Below are positions 20,451 to 29,935 of a stretch of 42,358 nt of DNA, piece by piece. The DNA lies in the NCBI GenBank assembly GCA_000565345.1, contig AQOF01000013.1, forward strand, positions 1-42,358. Reading direction: 5' to 3'. The notes beneath the pieces are model-generated. The model worked only from the letters and a program-made list of their open reading frames with translations. It made no database searches and was not told where the DNA came from. Each line of letters begins with the position of its first letter. The first letter of the stretch is position 1. Origin of the DNA: Salinivibrio costicola subsp. costicola ATCC 33508 = LMG 11651 (GTDB lineage Bacteria > Pseudomonadota > Gammaproteobacteria > Enterobacterales > Vibrionaceae). A program made the position numbers and the translations under genes.

Positions 20451-21554
20451 TTGAATACCTCATCGAAAAAAAATATGAGCGTGACCGTTGCCGCGCTCAG
20501 TGTCGCCAGTGCCTTTTCTTTTTCCTCTTTTGCCCAAGCCAGTGACACGGCGTTGAGCGAACAACTTGGCATGGTCGATCACGCGGTCATTGCCCACCGT
20601 GGTGATTCCTACAACGCGCCAGAATCCACGTTGCCAGCCTATCAGCTTGCGTGTGAAGTGGGCGCGGATTACCTCGAGCTGGACCTGCAGCGCACAAAAG
20701 ACGGCAAACTGATCGCCGTGCATGACGATAACCTCAAGCGCAACACCAATATTGAGACAGTCTATCCTGAGCGTGCCGGTGATCCGGTTAACACCTTTAC
20801 GTGGGCAGAGCTGGAAAAACTGGATGCCGGTAGCTGGTATAACCAAGTCTATCCCGAGCGCGCACGCGAAAGCTTTCGTGGCTTGAAGTTGGTGACACTT
20901 GACCAGGTCCGAGAAATCGCCGAAGGCTGCGCCCATCAGCCAGGACTTTACATCGAGACCAAGGTGCCTGAATTCTTCCCTGGCATTGAAGAGGATTTGA
21001 AACAAGATTTAACCCAACACGGTTGGCTAGATAAGGACGCCAAGGGCAAAGTGATCCTGCAAACCTTCAATAAATCGAGCCTTGAAGCACTGCAAGATGT
21101 GATGCCGAATGTGCCAAAAATCTTGCTGCTATGGGCAGGTGATGGCTATATTCCGACCAAAGATAGCGCACCGAAAGCGGATGACGAATCTTACGCCCAG
21201 TACTACGCGCGTCAGGAAGTAGCCTCGAAAGCGGACTACGCAGAGTGGCTCGATTACGCCAAACAAAACGGTGCCATCGGTGTAGGGCCTTCAGGTACCC
21301 AAGCCAACTTCGATGATGCCTGGTCAAGCCAATTTAGCTATATGGACCTAGCGAAGACCTGGATGGTGGACATGAGCCATGAAAAAGGCTTGCTGATGCA
21401 CATGTACACTCTGGATGATCGCGAGGATATGATTCGCTACCGTGATCGCGGTGTGGATGGCTTCTTTACCAATCGTCCGAATATGGCGGTGAAAACGTTA
21501 ACGGATAGCGACGGTAAAGACATTGAAGCAACCTTAATGCAACTGGGTTATTAA
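20451..21554 (+). CDS. glpQ: Periplasmic glycerophosphodiester phosphodiesterase (GlpQ-like)
   Basis: GlpQ hydrolyses deacylated phospholipids to glycerol-3-phosphate and an alcohol. The TTG at 20451 is chosen because AAGGAG (20439-20444) lies 6 bp upstream and it gives a proper Sec signal peptide: KK near the start, hydrophobic VTVAALSVASAFSF, cleavage after AQA. The frame extends to a TTG at 20397 without an RBS. Catalytic features in the 367-residue numbering are His49 (AHRGDSYNAPES), Glu76 and Asp78 (YLELDLQRTKDG) and His91 (AVHDD). The C-terminus has DGFFTNRPNM. A -10-like TATGCT with an upstream TG (20378-20386) may be its promoter. A strong terminator follows. Symbol by similarity; it could be another GDPD paralogue. 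Confidence 0.88.
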   Translation: MNTSSKKNMSVTVAALSVASAFSFSSFAQASDTALSEQLGMVDHAVIAHRGDSYNAPESTLPAYQLACEVGADYLELDLQRTKDGKLIAVHDDNLKRNTNIETVYPERAGDPVNTFTWAELEKLDAGSWYNQVYPERARESFRGLKLVTLDQVREIAEGCAHQPGLYIETKVPEFFPGIEEDLKQDLTQHGWLDKDAKGKVILQTFNKSSLEALQDVMPNVPKILLLWAGDGYIPTKDSAPKADDESYAQYYARQEVASKADYAEWLDYAKQNGAIGVGPSGTQANFDDAWSSQFSYMDLAKTWMVDMSHEKGLLMHMYTLDDREDMIRYRDRGVDGFFTNRPNMAVKTLTDSDGKDIEATLMQLGY

Positions 21555-21583
21555 CCCCGCGCGTTAATTGTATTTACCCTTTG

Positions 21584-21611
21584 AGCCCGCCTGTTATTAG
21601 CGGGCTTTTTC
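21584..21611 (+). terminator. Rho-independent terminator of the glpQ-like gene
   Basis: The stem AGCCCGC/GCGGGCT with a 9-nt loop is followed by TTTTCG. It lies 29 bp after the stop codon. Confidence 0.88.
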
Positions 21612-21667
21612 GTTGGGGGCAAACGCTAGATAGGGTTCGGTTCGGCTTATTTCGCTAAACAGACCCT

Positions 21668-21687
21668 CCGCGCCATGGATGGCGCGG
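21668..21687. repeat. Tight inverted repeat
   Basis: CCGCGCCAT and ATGGCGCGG flank only two bases. It lies in the 209-bp gap between the glpQ-like gene and the MATE gene 3' end, with no U-run on either side. Function unknown. Confidence 0.55.
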
Positions 21688-21763
21688 CGGAGCTCCAGGG
21701 ATGGATTGACGGCGTGTCTGTGTGCGAACTGAGCCGGTGCCCCAAGGTTAACGTTTTGGCTAT

Positions 21764-23073
21764 CTACTCGCTCGCCATGAGTTTAGCCAGCGTACGTCGG
21801 TACATACCATAAGCCACCGCGCCCGCAAGTAGGTTACCGATTAAGGCACCGGCAAATAGGCCAAACAGCTCGCCAATTTGTGCCCCTAACCAAAGGCAGG
21901 GCAGGAAAAACGCAAATAGGCGGAGCGCAGAAATGGTTAGGGCGGTGTATGAGCGGCCTAATGCATTGGTAATTGACACCATCAACATACACACCCCCAG
22001 CGCGCCCAGGCTAAAGGGTACTAGCGTAAGATGAGTGTGCAAGATATCGGTAACTTGTTGATCGCTGGTCATCAAGTCGGCGAGGGGAGCGGCGGCAAGC
22101 CAGGTCACCACGGCGATCAGCAATTGAAAGCCGAGAATAAACTGACACGCTAACTTGACCAAATGGCGCACTTCGGTTAAATCGCCTTTACCCAGCAAAC
22201 GACCCACCATAGGTGGCATCGACATGGTTAATGCCAGTACCGAGACAATCGCGAAAAACTCAAACCGCGAGCCTAATGCCCAAGCGGCGACCGCGGTTGA
22301 GCCAAAACTCGCAAGTAACTTGGTCGCCAGCATCGATGAGACGGGTGGTAGCAGCTGCTGATCATCGCTGGCCCCATAATGTGACCAATCGATCCTATAC
22401 TTTGCTTAACGTTGACGTCATGCCAGTCAAAAGAAACCCAACCTTTGCCGAGTACGCGAGGGGCGACAATGGCAATGCCTACGCCAAAAGCAATCAGAGT
22501 GGCCACCGCCGCGCCATTGATGCCCCAATCGAGCCAAAAAATAAAGATAGGATCGAGGATAAGGTTTAATAAGCTGGTAACCACCATCATGGAGCCGGGC
22601 AACACTGTGTTGCCATTAGCGCGAGCCAAGCTATAGAAGAAGTAAAGCACCGCCCCTGTCCAGGCACTGACGAGCCAAATTTGCCAATAAGTATCAATCA
22701 CCGGGAACACCTTGTCCGGCGCATCGAGTAACAGCAAGATCGGATGGCGCAAGGCATAGAGCAAGCCGGCAAACAATGCCACGCCTGTGGTGCCAATAAA
22801 TAAAATCAGACCGCCTAATTGCTTGGCATAGCGACACTGATCGGCGCCGAGCGCGCGCGAGATCACCGCTGTGGTCGCAATGCCGAGGCCAACTTGCAAC
22901 CCGATAATGATCATCTGAATCGGCAAGGTGAAACCTTGTGCGGCGAGCGGGAGTACGCCCAATTGACCAATGAAGGCACTATCGACCAACTGAAAGCTCA
23001 TCAGCGACAGCACACCAAACAGCATCGGTAGGGTGGTAGAGAAGAGGCGCTTGGCGCGAGAAACGGATTCCAT
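21764..23073 (-). CDS. MATE family efflux transporter (apparent frameshift)
   Basis: MATE proteins export cationic drugs or metabolites in exchange for Na+ or H+. The N-terminal half begins MESVSRAKRLFSTTLPMLFG with LMSFQLVDSAFIGQLG, typical of TM1. It leaves frame at about 22354: IMGPAMISS should continue LLPPVSSMLATKLLASFGST once one C/G is restored. The restored protein is about 436 residues with some 12 hydrophobic segments, normal for the family. The substrate cannot be told from sequence. A terminator hairpin sits in its own leader, 26 bp before the start (23101-23127). Confidence 0.88.
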
Positions 23074-23100
23074 CAGGCACTCTTTACATTAATAGGGTGA

Positions 23101-23127
23101 AAAAAGCCGAGCATTGGCATGCTCGGC
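23101..23127 (-). promoter_or_regulatory. Intrinsic terminator in the leader of the MATE gene (attenuator or sRNA end)
   Basis: A perfect 9-bp stem GCCGAGCAT/ATGCTCGGC with a TGGC loop is followed on the minus strand by six T. It is oriented to stop transcription just upstream of the MATE RBS. An upstream AGCATT (minus strand, 23155-23150) could pair with AATGCT in the 3' arm as an antiterminator. Confidence 0.7.
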
Positions 23128-23754
23128 ATAGTCGCACCAATTGTAGAGGAATGCTAAAAATTACCAACCCCTAATAAATACGGTTATTCAGTGTCAGCGA
23201 GCCTGACCCTAGCGATGCGATGGACGTTCAGGGGGGGGCGACTGCACACAATCATTGGAGTTAGTGATTCATGCTGGTAGCTGTGGTTTTTAGTGAAACA
23301 AGTCACTATCTCTATTGCACTGATCCTGATGAATGAATATGAGATTGAGGGGGGAGCGGGAGGATGGCTGTCTGCTTATCAATGCAGGCGCTGTGGTGGG
23401 TTATCGGTGCGTGCGATCACGAGAAGACACAAGGTTTCGGTGAAATGTCAGTTTTATTGCATTTTAAACCAAACCTTTTTGACTATTGATTGAAATATTT
23501 ATTGCTTTTAGTGATAAGAAAGCTAGCACAACGCAGTATAAAAACAGCATGGCTTTCGCTGTTTTGTAGCAAAAAAATCACTTCTGACAGGCTGTTATCG
23601 TTGATCGTGACCAATATTCGAGATAAATATAGACCACATTATGTAAGTGTGTAATACGTATTGTTGCTTTCAGTGCTTAGGATGGCCAAGAGAGCACAAC
23701 GGCAGGATCAATGACCTGAAAAAATATCAGACAGTTAACAGGGAGTAGTGGACT
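23128..23754. other. Long intergenic region between MATE gene and ABC operon
   Basis: About 630 bp without a convincing gene. The left part would be the leader and promoter region of the leftward MATE gene. A run of eight G lies at 23231-23238. The right part is AT-rich and probably holds the promoter of the rightward ABC operon; GGGAG near 23741 is its RBS. A palindrome AATACGTATT lies near 23652-23661. A short 66-codon frame at 23293-23493 has no family features. I see no tRNA or CRISPR. Confidence 0.6.
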
Positions 23755-24780
23755 ATGCTGTCGTACTTTATACGTCGGTTTCTTTTAGTGATACCGACGT
23801 TTCTTGGGATCACCATTTTGATTTTCGGTATCACGCGTCTTGTGCCTGGTGGGCCGGTTGAGCGAATGATGACCCAAATGCAAGCACAAGGTGATGGCGG
23901 CTCGAGCTTGCAACGTGCAGGAGATAGCTCGGCCTTGTCTGAAGCGCAAATGGACGATTTGCGCGCCTTTTATGGTCTCGATAAACCCGTCGTTGAAGCC
24001 TATATGGATTGGTTAGGAAAGTTGGCCAATTTTGATTTAGGTGAGTCGACGCGCTATTACGAGCCGGTCGCGGATATGATTGCCGAGCGCCTGCCGGTGT
24101 CGCTGTTTTATGGCGGGATGACCTTCTTTATCAGTTATTTTATTTCTCTCCCGCTCGGGTATTACAAAGCCCTCAAGCACGGCTCGGTGTTTGACTCCTC
24201 CTCCTCGGTACTGATCTTTATTGGTTTTGCCTTACCCGGCTATGTGGTGGGGGTATTGCTGATCACCTTGTTTAGCTATCACCTCGAATGGTTCCCGATG
24301 GGGGGCTTTGTTGGCGATGCCTACTACGACGCGACCAGTTTTTGGGAGCGCGCCAAAGATGTGATGTGGCATGCGGTACTGCCGCTGATTTGTTATCTGA
24401 TTGGGGATTTTGCCACCCTGACCATGACGATGAAAAACAACCTGATGGAAAACCTCTCCGCGGATTATATCCGCACCGCCATTGCCAAAGGGTTACCGTT
24501 TCGTTCGGCGGTACGCAAGCATGCGCTGCGCAACAGCTTGATTCCGATAGCCAGCCATTTTGGTAACTCTTTATTGTTCTTTATGACCGGTGCATTTTTG
24601 ATTGAGGTGATTTTTAACATCAACGGCATTGGTTTGCTCGGCTATGAATCGATTATGGAGCGTGACTATCCGGTGGTGATGGGGATTGTTGCCATCAATG
24701 CGCTATTACTGCTGGCGGGCAATATCATCTCTGATATCTGTGTTGCCTTGATTGACCCTCGCGTGAAGTTTGGATCTTGA
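23755..24780 (+). CDS. yejB: Peptide ABC transporter permease, YejB-like
   Basis: First membrane component of an oligopeptide/microcin C-type importer. The 341-residue protein starts with a TM (FIRRFLLVIPTFLGITILIFG) and PGGPVERM, like E. coli YejB. The membrane core carries the EAA-type loop ADYIRTAIAKGLPFRSAVRK, which contacts the ATPases, then FLIEVIFNINGIGLLGYES and a C-terminal LIDPRVKFGS. The next permease gene starts 1 bp after its stop, so the pair is coupled. The first of five genes in one operon (permease, permease, binding protein, two ATPases). Symbol by similarity. Confidence 0.87.
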   Translation: MLSYFIRRFLLVIPTFLGITILIFGITRLVPGGPVERMMTQMQAQGDGGSSLQRAGDSSALSEAQMDDLRAFYGLDKPVVEAYMDWLGKLANFDLGESTRYYEPVADMIAERLPVSLFYGGMTFFISYFISLPLGYYKALKHGSVFDSSSSVLIFIGFALPGYVVGVLLITLFSYHLEWFPMGGFVGDAYYDATSFWERAKDVMWHAVLPLICYLIGDFATLTMTMKNNLMENLSADYIRTAIAKGLPFRSAVRKHALRNSLIPIASHFGNSLLFFMTGAFLIEVIFNINGIGLLGYESIMERDYPVVMGIVAINALLLLAGNIISDICVALIDPRVKFGS

Positions 24781-24781
24781 T

Positions 24782-25824
24782 ATGTTGACGATTAGCCCTT
24801 TAACTCAAAAGAAAATCCGCAGTTTTAAGCAAATTAAACGTGGTTACTGGTCGTTTATGATCTTGACCACCATGTTGGTGCTGTCGCTATTTGCCGAGCT
24901 GTTGATCAACAGTAAAGCGTTAATGGTCAAATACGACGGCAACTATTACTTCCCTGTGATGAGCGATGTGTATTTAGCGCGCGACTTTGGCCAAGTAGGC
25001 ACCAGCGAAGTCAATTATCGTCAGCTCGATAAAGCTTTCGAGGCACAAAGTGGCGACAATTATGTAGTCATGCCACTGGTGCCGTGGAACCCGCTTGAGC
25101 AAGACTTTAGTGGCGACTTTCCGCCCACGGCGCCAAGTGCCGCAGACAAGCATTATCTCGGTACTGATGATATCGGCCGCGACATTCTCGCCCGCCTGGT
25201 ATACGGCTTTCGTATTGCCATGGGCTTTGCGTTACTGACCATGGCTGCGTCTTATGCGATTGGCACCGCCGTGGGCTGTGCGATGGGCTTTTGGGGCGGT
25301 AAGTTTGATTTGTTTTTCCAACGCTTTATCGAGGTTTGGTCGATGGTGCCGTTTTTGTACGTGATCATGATTCTAGTCTCGATTCTCCAACCCACGTTTG
25401 CCCTGTTTGTGGGGATTAACGTGCTATTCGGCTGGATGGCGATTACCTGGTATATGCGCACCATGACGTACAAAGAATCGTCGCGTGATTATGTGATGGC
25501 GGCGCGTGCATTGGGTGCCTCTACTAGCCGGATCCTGTTTCGCCATATTTTGCCCAACACCATGGTGATGATTGTGACCTTGGCGCCCTTTACCATCGCC
25601 CTCAATATTACCGCGTTAACGGCGCTGGATTATCTCGGTTTGGGCTGATGCCACCGACGCCAAGTTGGGGCGAGCTGTTACAGCAAGGTAAATCAAATCT
25701 GGATGCGCCATGGATTGTTGCCTCTGTGGTGTCGTCTCTGGTGTTGGTGTTGGTGATGGTGACCTTTATTGGGGAAGCGGTCCGAGCCGCGTTTGATCCG
25801 AAAAAGTTCACCCGTTATGACTGA
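24782..25824 (+). CDS. yejE: Peptide ABC transporter permease, YejE-like (apparent frameshift)
   Basis: Second permease. The ATG at 24782 follows the previous stop by one base. An N-terminal TM (ILTTMLVLSLFAELLINS) precedes a periplasmic insert typical of YejE and then KHYLGTDDIGRDILARLVYGFRI. The EAA loop is SRDYVMAARALGASTSRILFR. The frame breaks at a GGG run at 25642-25644: ALDYLGLG should continue LMPPTPSWGELLQQGKSNLD and end VRAAFDPKKFTRYD at 25824 once one G is restored. That gives about 347 residues (E. coli YejE 341). The missing tail is the conserved end of the permease, so the break is likely a sequence error. Confidence 0.87.
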
Positions 25825-25890
25825 TTTTAAATACAACAAGCAATTTTTAAATATAACAAGCAATGTGTGCATCAAGATAAGGACATCACG

Positions 25891-27716
25891 ATGAAAAAAC
25901 TGATCCTTGCTACCTCCGTTTCCCTGTTTAGCCTCAGCGGCTGGGCGGCGGAATTGCCTGAAAATCTTAATTGGCAAACCAACTGGGATGCCCCCAAAAT
26001 CGGGTCTCCCGACGCCAAGCGCGGCGGTACACTGCGTACCCATTTGCAGAGTTTTCCGCAGACATTACGCACTGTGGGGCCGGATTCAAACTCAGGCCTG
26101 CGCAGTTACTTTCTTGATGAAATGCCCTCACTGGTAAAGCGCCACCCAGATACACTGGAATGGATCCCGGATTTGGCCAACGAGTGGGCATTTAGTGACG
26201 ACAACAAAACCATCTATTTTAAGCTTAACCCAGAAGCGACTTGGTCAGATGGCGAACCAATGACCGCCGATGATTTTGTCTTTATGATGCAGTTTTATCG
26301 CTCTAAAGACATTGTTGCCCCTTGGTATAACGACTATTACACCAACACCATTGGTAGCGTGGAGAAAATCGACGCGCATACTGTGGCCATATCGAGTGCA
26401 GTAGAGAAAAACCAAGAAGAATTAATGTATACCTTAGGAAGCTTAATTCCGCGCCCTGCGCATTTTTACGCTAATCCGCGCAAAGATGAAAACCAAGACG
26501 GCATTGCTGACGACTATGTGCGCCGCTATAACTTTAAAGCCGAGCCCACCATGGGCCCTATGAGCTGGGCCGTGTGCAAAAAGGACGCCGACTTACCTTT
26601 AATCATGTCGACGATTGGTGGGGTTATACCAACCCCTATTACCAAAATCGCTACAATGTTGAGCGTATTCGAATGCGCGTGATCCGCGATAACGACATTG
26701 CCATGAAGCATTTTGAAAAGGGCAATTTGGATGTGTTCGATTTGGTGCTTCCAGATATCTGGCATGAAAAAACCCAATCTGAACCTTATAAAAAAGGCTA
26801 TATCACCAAGTTCTGGGGGTATAACGAAGTGCCGGTTGGCGCGGGCGGTTTGTGGATGAACTCGGCCATGCCAATGCTGGATGATATCAATGTACGCAAA
26901 GGGATTCTCTATGCCACCGATTTTGACGGCATGATTGAAAAAATCACCCGTGGCGATTACTCGCGTAAACCGCATGCAATGGGCTTTGGTCATGGTGAAT
27001 ACGACAATGACGGTGCAACGCCGCCACCGTTTGATCCTAAAAAAGCGATCAGCCATTTCGAACAAGCCGGCTTTGACCAGGTTGGCGCCGATGGTATTCG
27101 CGTCAATGACAAAGGCGAGCGTTTAAGCTTCGCGATTACTTATGGGTATCAGCAGCACACACCACGCATTGCTTACTTAAAAGAGCAGGCTAAGCAAGCA
27201 GGGCTGGAATTTACTATTAACTTGGTCGATGGCTCATCGGCGTTTAAATACGTACTCGAGAAAAAGCATCAGTTGGCCTTTCTTAATATGGGTACCTCGG
27301 AAATTCCGGCCTATTGGGAGTACTTCCACTCGGATAACGCTAATAAAACGCAAACAAACAACCACTCTAACTACAGCTCACCGGCATTGGATAAGCTGAT
27401 CATGGCCTATAAAAGCGAGTTTGATACGGCGAAGAAATACCAGCTGTCGCATCAAATCCGCACCAAAATCTCAGAAGCCAGTGTGATTGTACCGGGGTAC
27501 ATGGTGCCCTATGTGCGTCAAGGCTTTTGGCGTTATGTACAAATCCCAGACAACGCAATGACCAAGCGCACCGAAAACATGGTCACCAGTGGCCGCGTGA
27601 TGGGCTTTGGCACCTTCTGGATTGATGAAGAGATGAAAGACGCCACCGAAGAGGCCATGGACGACGATAAAGCCTTTGAGCCGGTGACCATCATTGATGA
27701 CAGATACAAGCTGTAG
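25891..27716 (+). CDS. yejA: Extracellular solute-binding protein family 5, YejA-like (apparent frameshift)
   Basis: Periplasmic binding protein of the importer. The ATG at 25891 has AAGGA upstream and gives a signal peptide MKKLILATSVSLFSLSGWAA. The family 5 signature is PDAKRGGTLRTHLQSFPQTL, then LANEWAFSDDNKTIYFKL and WSDGEPMTADDFVF. The frame fails at about 26558: TMGP should be followed by YELGRVQKGRRLTFNHVDDW after restoring one base in the CCC run. The rest (FWGYNEVPVGAGGLWMNS, NVRKGILYATDFDGMI) is intact. The restored length is about 608 residues (E. coli YejA 604). The gene lies third in the operon, between permeases and ATPases; in enteric yejABEF the binding protein comes first. 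Confidence 0.88.
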
Positions 27717-27724
27717 GGGCGATT

Positions 27725-28591
27725 ATGACGCAGGATGTCATTCTTTCGGTTAAGGATTTGACCGTTAATTTTACCACTGACGATGGCCCCCGTGAGGTAC
27801 TTCACGGGGTAAGCTTTGAGGTGAAAGCCGGGCGCACGCTCGGCTTGGTGGGAGAGTCGGGCAGTGGCAAAAGTGTTACTGCGATGTCAATTATGGGCTT
27901 GCTGCCTAAACCCTATGGGCAAGTGACCGGCGGCGAGATTCTGTATCGCGGGACAGACTTGGTGACCTTGCCCGCCAAAGAGCGCTATGCAATGCGCGGT
28001 AATCGGATCTCGATTATCTTTCAAGACCCAATGACGGCGCTGAACCCTGTGCATACCATTGGTCGGCAAATCAATGAAGTCTTGATGTTGCACCGCCCGG
28101 AGCTGGATAAAAAAGCCCGGTATGCCTGCGCATTGGATATGATGAACAAGGTAAAAATCCCACTGCCTGAAAAGCGTCTCAATGAGTATCCGCACAACCT
28201 GTCTGGTGGGATGCGCCAACGGGTCATGATTGCCATGGCACTGGCCTGTAAGCCCGATATCTTGATATGTGATGAGCCAACCACCGCCCTAGATGTGACG
28301 GTGCAGGCCTCGATTTTGGACTTGATTAACGAGCTGCAAGAAGAAACCGGCATGGCGGTGATTTTTATCACCCACGATCTGGGCGTGGTCGCCGAGGTAT
28401 GTGACGATGTGGCGGTGATGTACGATGGCCAAATTCGCGAACGGGCAGATATTTTCACACTCTTTGATCACCCAGCTCATCCGTATACCAAGCGTTTGCT
28501 GGGATTAATGCCGGGGCGTACTCACCAACCCAAGCAGATGATTGATATTCGCCCGTTGGAAGACTTTGATGCAGCGCCATCATCGACATAG
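27725..28591 (+). CDS. Peptide ABC transporter ATP-binding protein (DppD/OppD-type, N-half of YejF equivalent)
   Basis: The 288-residue nucleotide-binding subunit has Walker A GESGSGKS (43-50), Q-loop FQDPMTALNP, signature LSGGMRQR (159-166), Walker B ILICDEP (179-185) and H-loop His217. The C-terminal oligopeptide-transporter extension (HPAHPYTKRLLGLMPG) is present but short. It starts 8 bp after the binding-protein gene. In E. coli both ATPases are fused in YejF; here they are separate genes. It should form a heterodimer with the next protein. Confidence 0.92.
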   Translation: MTQDVILSVKDLTVNFTTDDGPREVLHGVSFEVKAGRTLGLVGESGSGKSVTAMSIMGLLPKPYGQVTGGEILYRGTDLVTLPAKERYAMRGNRISIIFQDPMTALNPVHTIGRQINEVLMLHRPELDKKARYACALDMMNKVKIPLPEKRLNEYPHNLSGGMRQRVMIAMALACKPDILICDEPTTALDVTVQASILDLINELQEETGMAVIFITHDLGVVAEVCDDVAVMYDGQIRERADIFTLFDHPAHPYTKRLLGLMPGRTHQPKQMIDIRPLEDFDAAPSST

Positions 28592-28606
28592 TTGCAGGAG
28601 AACGCG

Positions 28607-29464
28607 ATGAGCAAGGAAGTCCTCAGAGTAGAAAATCTGAAGCAGTATTTTGTCTCCGGCAAAGGCCTGCTTCGTCAAGGCTACACCATTAAAGCCGTCG
28701 ATGGCGTATCGCTGTCGGTGTCACAAGGTGAAACACTTGGGCTGGTGGGGGAGTCGGGGTGTGGCAAAAGTACCCTTGGCCGTACCATACTCAAGTTGTT
28801 TGAGCCTACCGAAGGGAAAATTTTCTTTGAAGGTAAAGACATCACCCCGTTGTCGCCACGACAGATGCGGCCACTGCGTAAAGACATGCAGATTGTCTTT
28901 CAAGACCCGCTCGAGTCGCTCAACCAGCGTCATACCATCGGCGGGATCTTAGAAGAGCCCTTTATTATTCACAATGTTGGTACCGCGAAAGAGCGTCGCC
29001 AATGGGTGCTTGAGCTGTTGGATAAAGTCGGCTTGCCCCACGATGCGGTAAACCGCTACCCGCATGAGTTTTCGGGCGGTCAGCGGCAGCGGATTGGTAT
29101 TGCCCGGGCGATCGCCCTCAACCGAAACCTGCTGATTTGTGACGAGTCCGTCTCCGCCTTGGATGTGTCGGTGCAGGCACAAATTCTTAATCTGTTGTTG
29201 AAACTCCAGCAAGAGATGAACTTGGCGATGATTTTTATCTCGCACGACTTATCGGTGGTCCGTCATATCTCCGATAAGGTGGCGGTGATGTACTTTGGTC
29301 ATGTGGTAGAAGAGGGGCCGACCGAAACCGTCTACCACCAGCCGCAGCACGAGTACACCCAAACGCTGCTCTCTGCCATTCCGATCACCCATCCTAAATA
29401 CCGCAAACACAAGCGCCGTGCCGAGCAACCGGTGGCCGAAAAAAAGCCTGAAGCGGTGAGTTAA
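28607..29464 (+). CDS. Peptide ABC transporter ATP-binding protein (DppF/OppF-type, C-half of YejF equivalent)
   Basis: Second ATPase, 285 residues from the ATG at 28607, which has AGGAG at 28596-28600; an in-frame TTG at 28592 precedes that RBS and is rejected. Walker A GESGCGKS is at 48-55, signature FSGGQRQR at 155-162, Walker B LLICDE at 175-180, and H-loop FISHD follows. The C-terminal part includes YHQPQHEYTQTLLSAIP and a basic tail. It is the last gene of the operon; a hairpin at 29501-29531 follows. Confidence 0.92.
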   Translation: MSKEVLRVENLKQYFVSGKGLLRQGYTIKAVDGVSLSVSQGETLGLVGESGCGKSTLGRTILKLFEPTEGKIFFEGKDITPLSPRQMRPLRKDMQIVFQDPLESLNQRHTIGGILEEPFIIHNVGTAKERRQWVLELLDKVGLPHDAVNRYPHEFSGGQRQRIGIARAIALNRNLLICDESVSALDVSVQAQILNLLLKLQQEMNLAMIFISHDLSVVRHISDKVAVMYFGHVVEEGPTETVYHQPQHEYTQTLLSAIPITHPKYRKHKRRAEQPVAEKKPEAVS

Positions 29465-29500
29465 GTACACGCCCAGGCCCCTCTGGTAAAAATGAGGTAA

Positions 29501-29531
29501 CCCCCAGTAGTTGGACATCCAACATTGGGGG
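29501..29531 (+). terminator. Long hairpin after ABC operon, left edge of accessory region
   Basis: CCCCCA/TGGGGG at the base, a 3/2-nt internal loop, then GTTGGA/TCCAAC around CA. It lies 36 bp after the last ATPase gene and has no U-run. It may end the ABC transcript; it also marks the point where backbone genes give way to accessory genes. Confidence 0.5.
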
Positions 29532-29571
29532 CGCTTCATCAGCAAAAGCTTGATGGAAGACATGGGGGTTT

Positions 29572-29591
29572 TTGGATATAATAGTAGCCAA
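29572..29591 (+). promoter_or_regulatory. Predicted HipB-type operator O1 (imperfect palindrome with -10)
   Basis: TTGG-N12-CCAA, sharing the left arm TTGGATATAATA with O2. It contains TATAAT at 29577-29582. The right arm is degenerate (GTAGCC in place of ATATCC). Confidence 0.65.
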
Positions 29592-29611
29592 TTTGGTTTA
29601 TTTTCCGCTAT

Positions 29612-29633
29612 ATTGGATATAATAATATCCAAT
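29612..29633 (+). promoter_or_regulatory. Predicted HipB-type operator O2 (perfect palindrome with -10)
   Basis: Arms ATTGGATAT and ATATCCAAT flank AATA; TATAAT at 29618-29623 lies inside. It ends 11 bp before the antitoxin ATG, and its TTGG is 42 bp from that of O1, four helical turns. This arrangement suits cooperative binding by the HTH protein encoded next. Confidence 0.75.
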
Positions 29634-29644
29634 GGCCATTGAAG

Positions 29645-29935
29645 ATGAATTTCACCTTACTGGATGATACCGATGTAAGCCAAGCCTATGCTGCTTATTT
29701 ACGGGCGTTGCGTCAGCACGCAAAACTCTCACGAGCGGCACTGGCAAAGCGAAGCTGCGTGCCTGCCTCAACGATTAAAAAGTTTGAGCTGACTGGGCAA
29801 ATTTCCTTTCGCCAATTGCTGTTGCTTTGGCAGACCCTAGACTCATTGGATAGGCTTTATCAGCTCACCCAGCCGCATAAAGAGCGCGTCACTGCGCCCT
29901 CGAGTATTGATGAGGTACTAAAAGATGAGTTTTAG
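29645..29935 (+). CDS. HipB-like antitoxin, XRE-family HTH
   Basis: From the ATG at 29645 it has 96 residues; a TTG at 29639 is also in frame. The HTH domain is LRALRQHAKLSRAALAKRSC, then VPASTIKKFELTG and SFRQLLLLWQTLDSLDRLYQL. In HipBA systems this protein binds the operator and neutralises the kinase. Its stop overlaps the start of the next gene by 11 bp (29925-29935), so translation is coupled. Two palindromes upstream are candidate autoregulatory sites. Family by motif and context; neutralisation is inferred. Confidence 0.85.
   Translation: MNFTLLDDTDVSQAYAAYLRALRQHAKLSRAALAKRSCVPASTIKKFELTGQISFRQLLLLWQTLDSLDRLYQLTQPHKERVTAPSSIDEVLKDEF

Noticed and set aside
23231-23238. Run of eight G as a phase-variation tract
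   Set aside because: It lies in no supported gene and away from a clear promoter; run length in this assembly is also unreliable.
23293-23493. Plus-strand frame of 66 codons in the long intergenic region
   Set aside because: Composition is unlike neighbouring genes, no clear RBS, no recognisable motif; probably chance.
29510-29523. GTTGGA-CA-TCCAAC palindrome as a third HipB operator
   Set aside because: The half-sites are 2 bp apart, against 10 bp for the TTGGA/TCCAA half-sites in O2, and it is the inner stem of a larger hairpin; spacing does not fit the same dimer.
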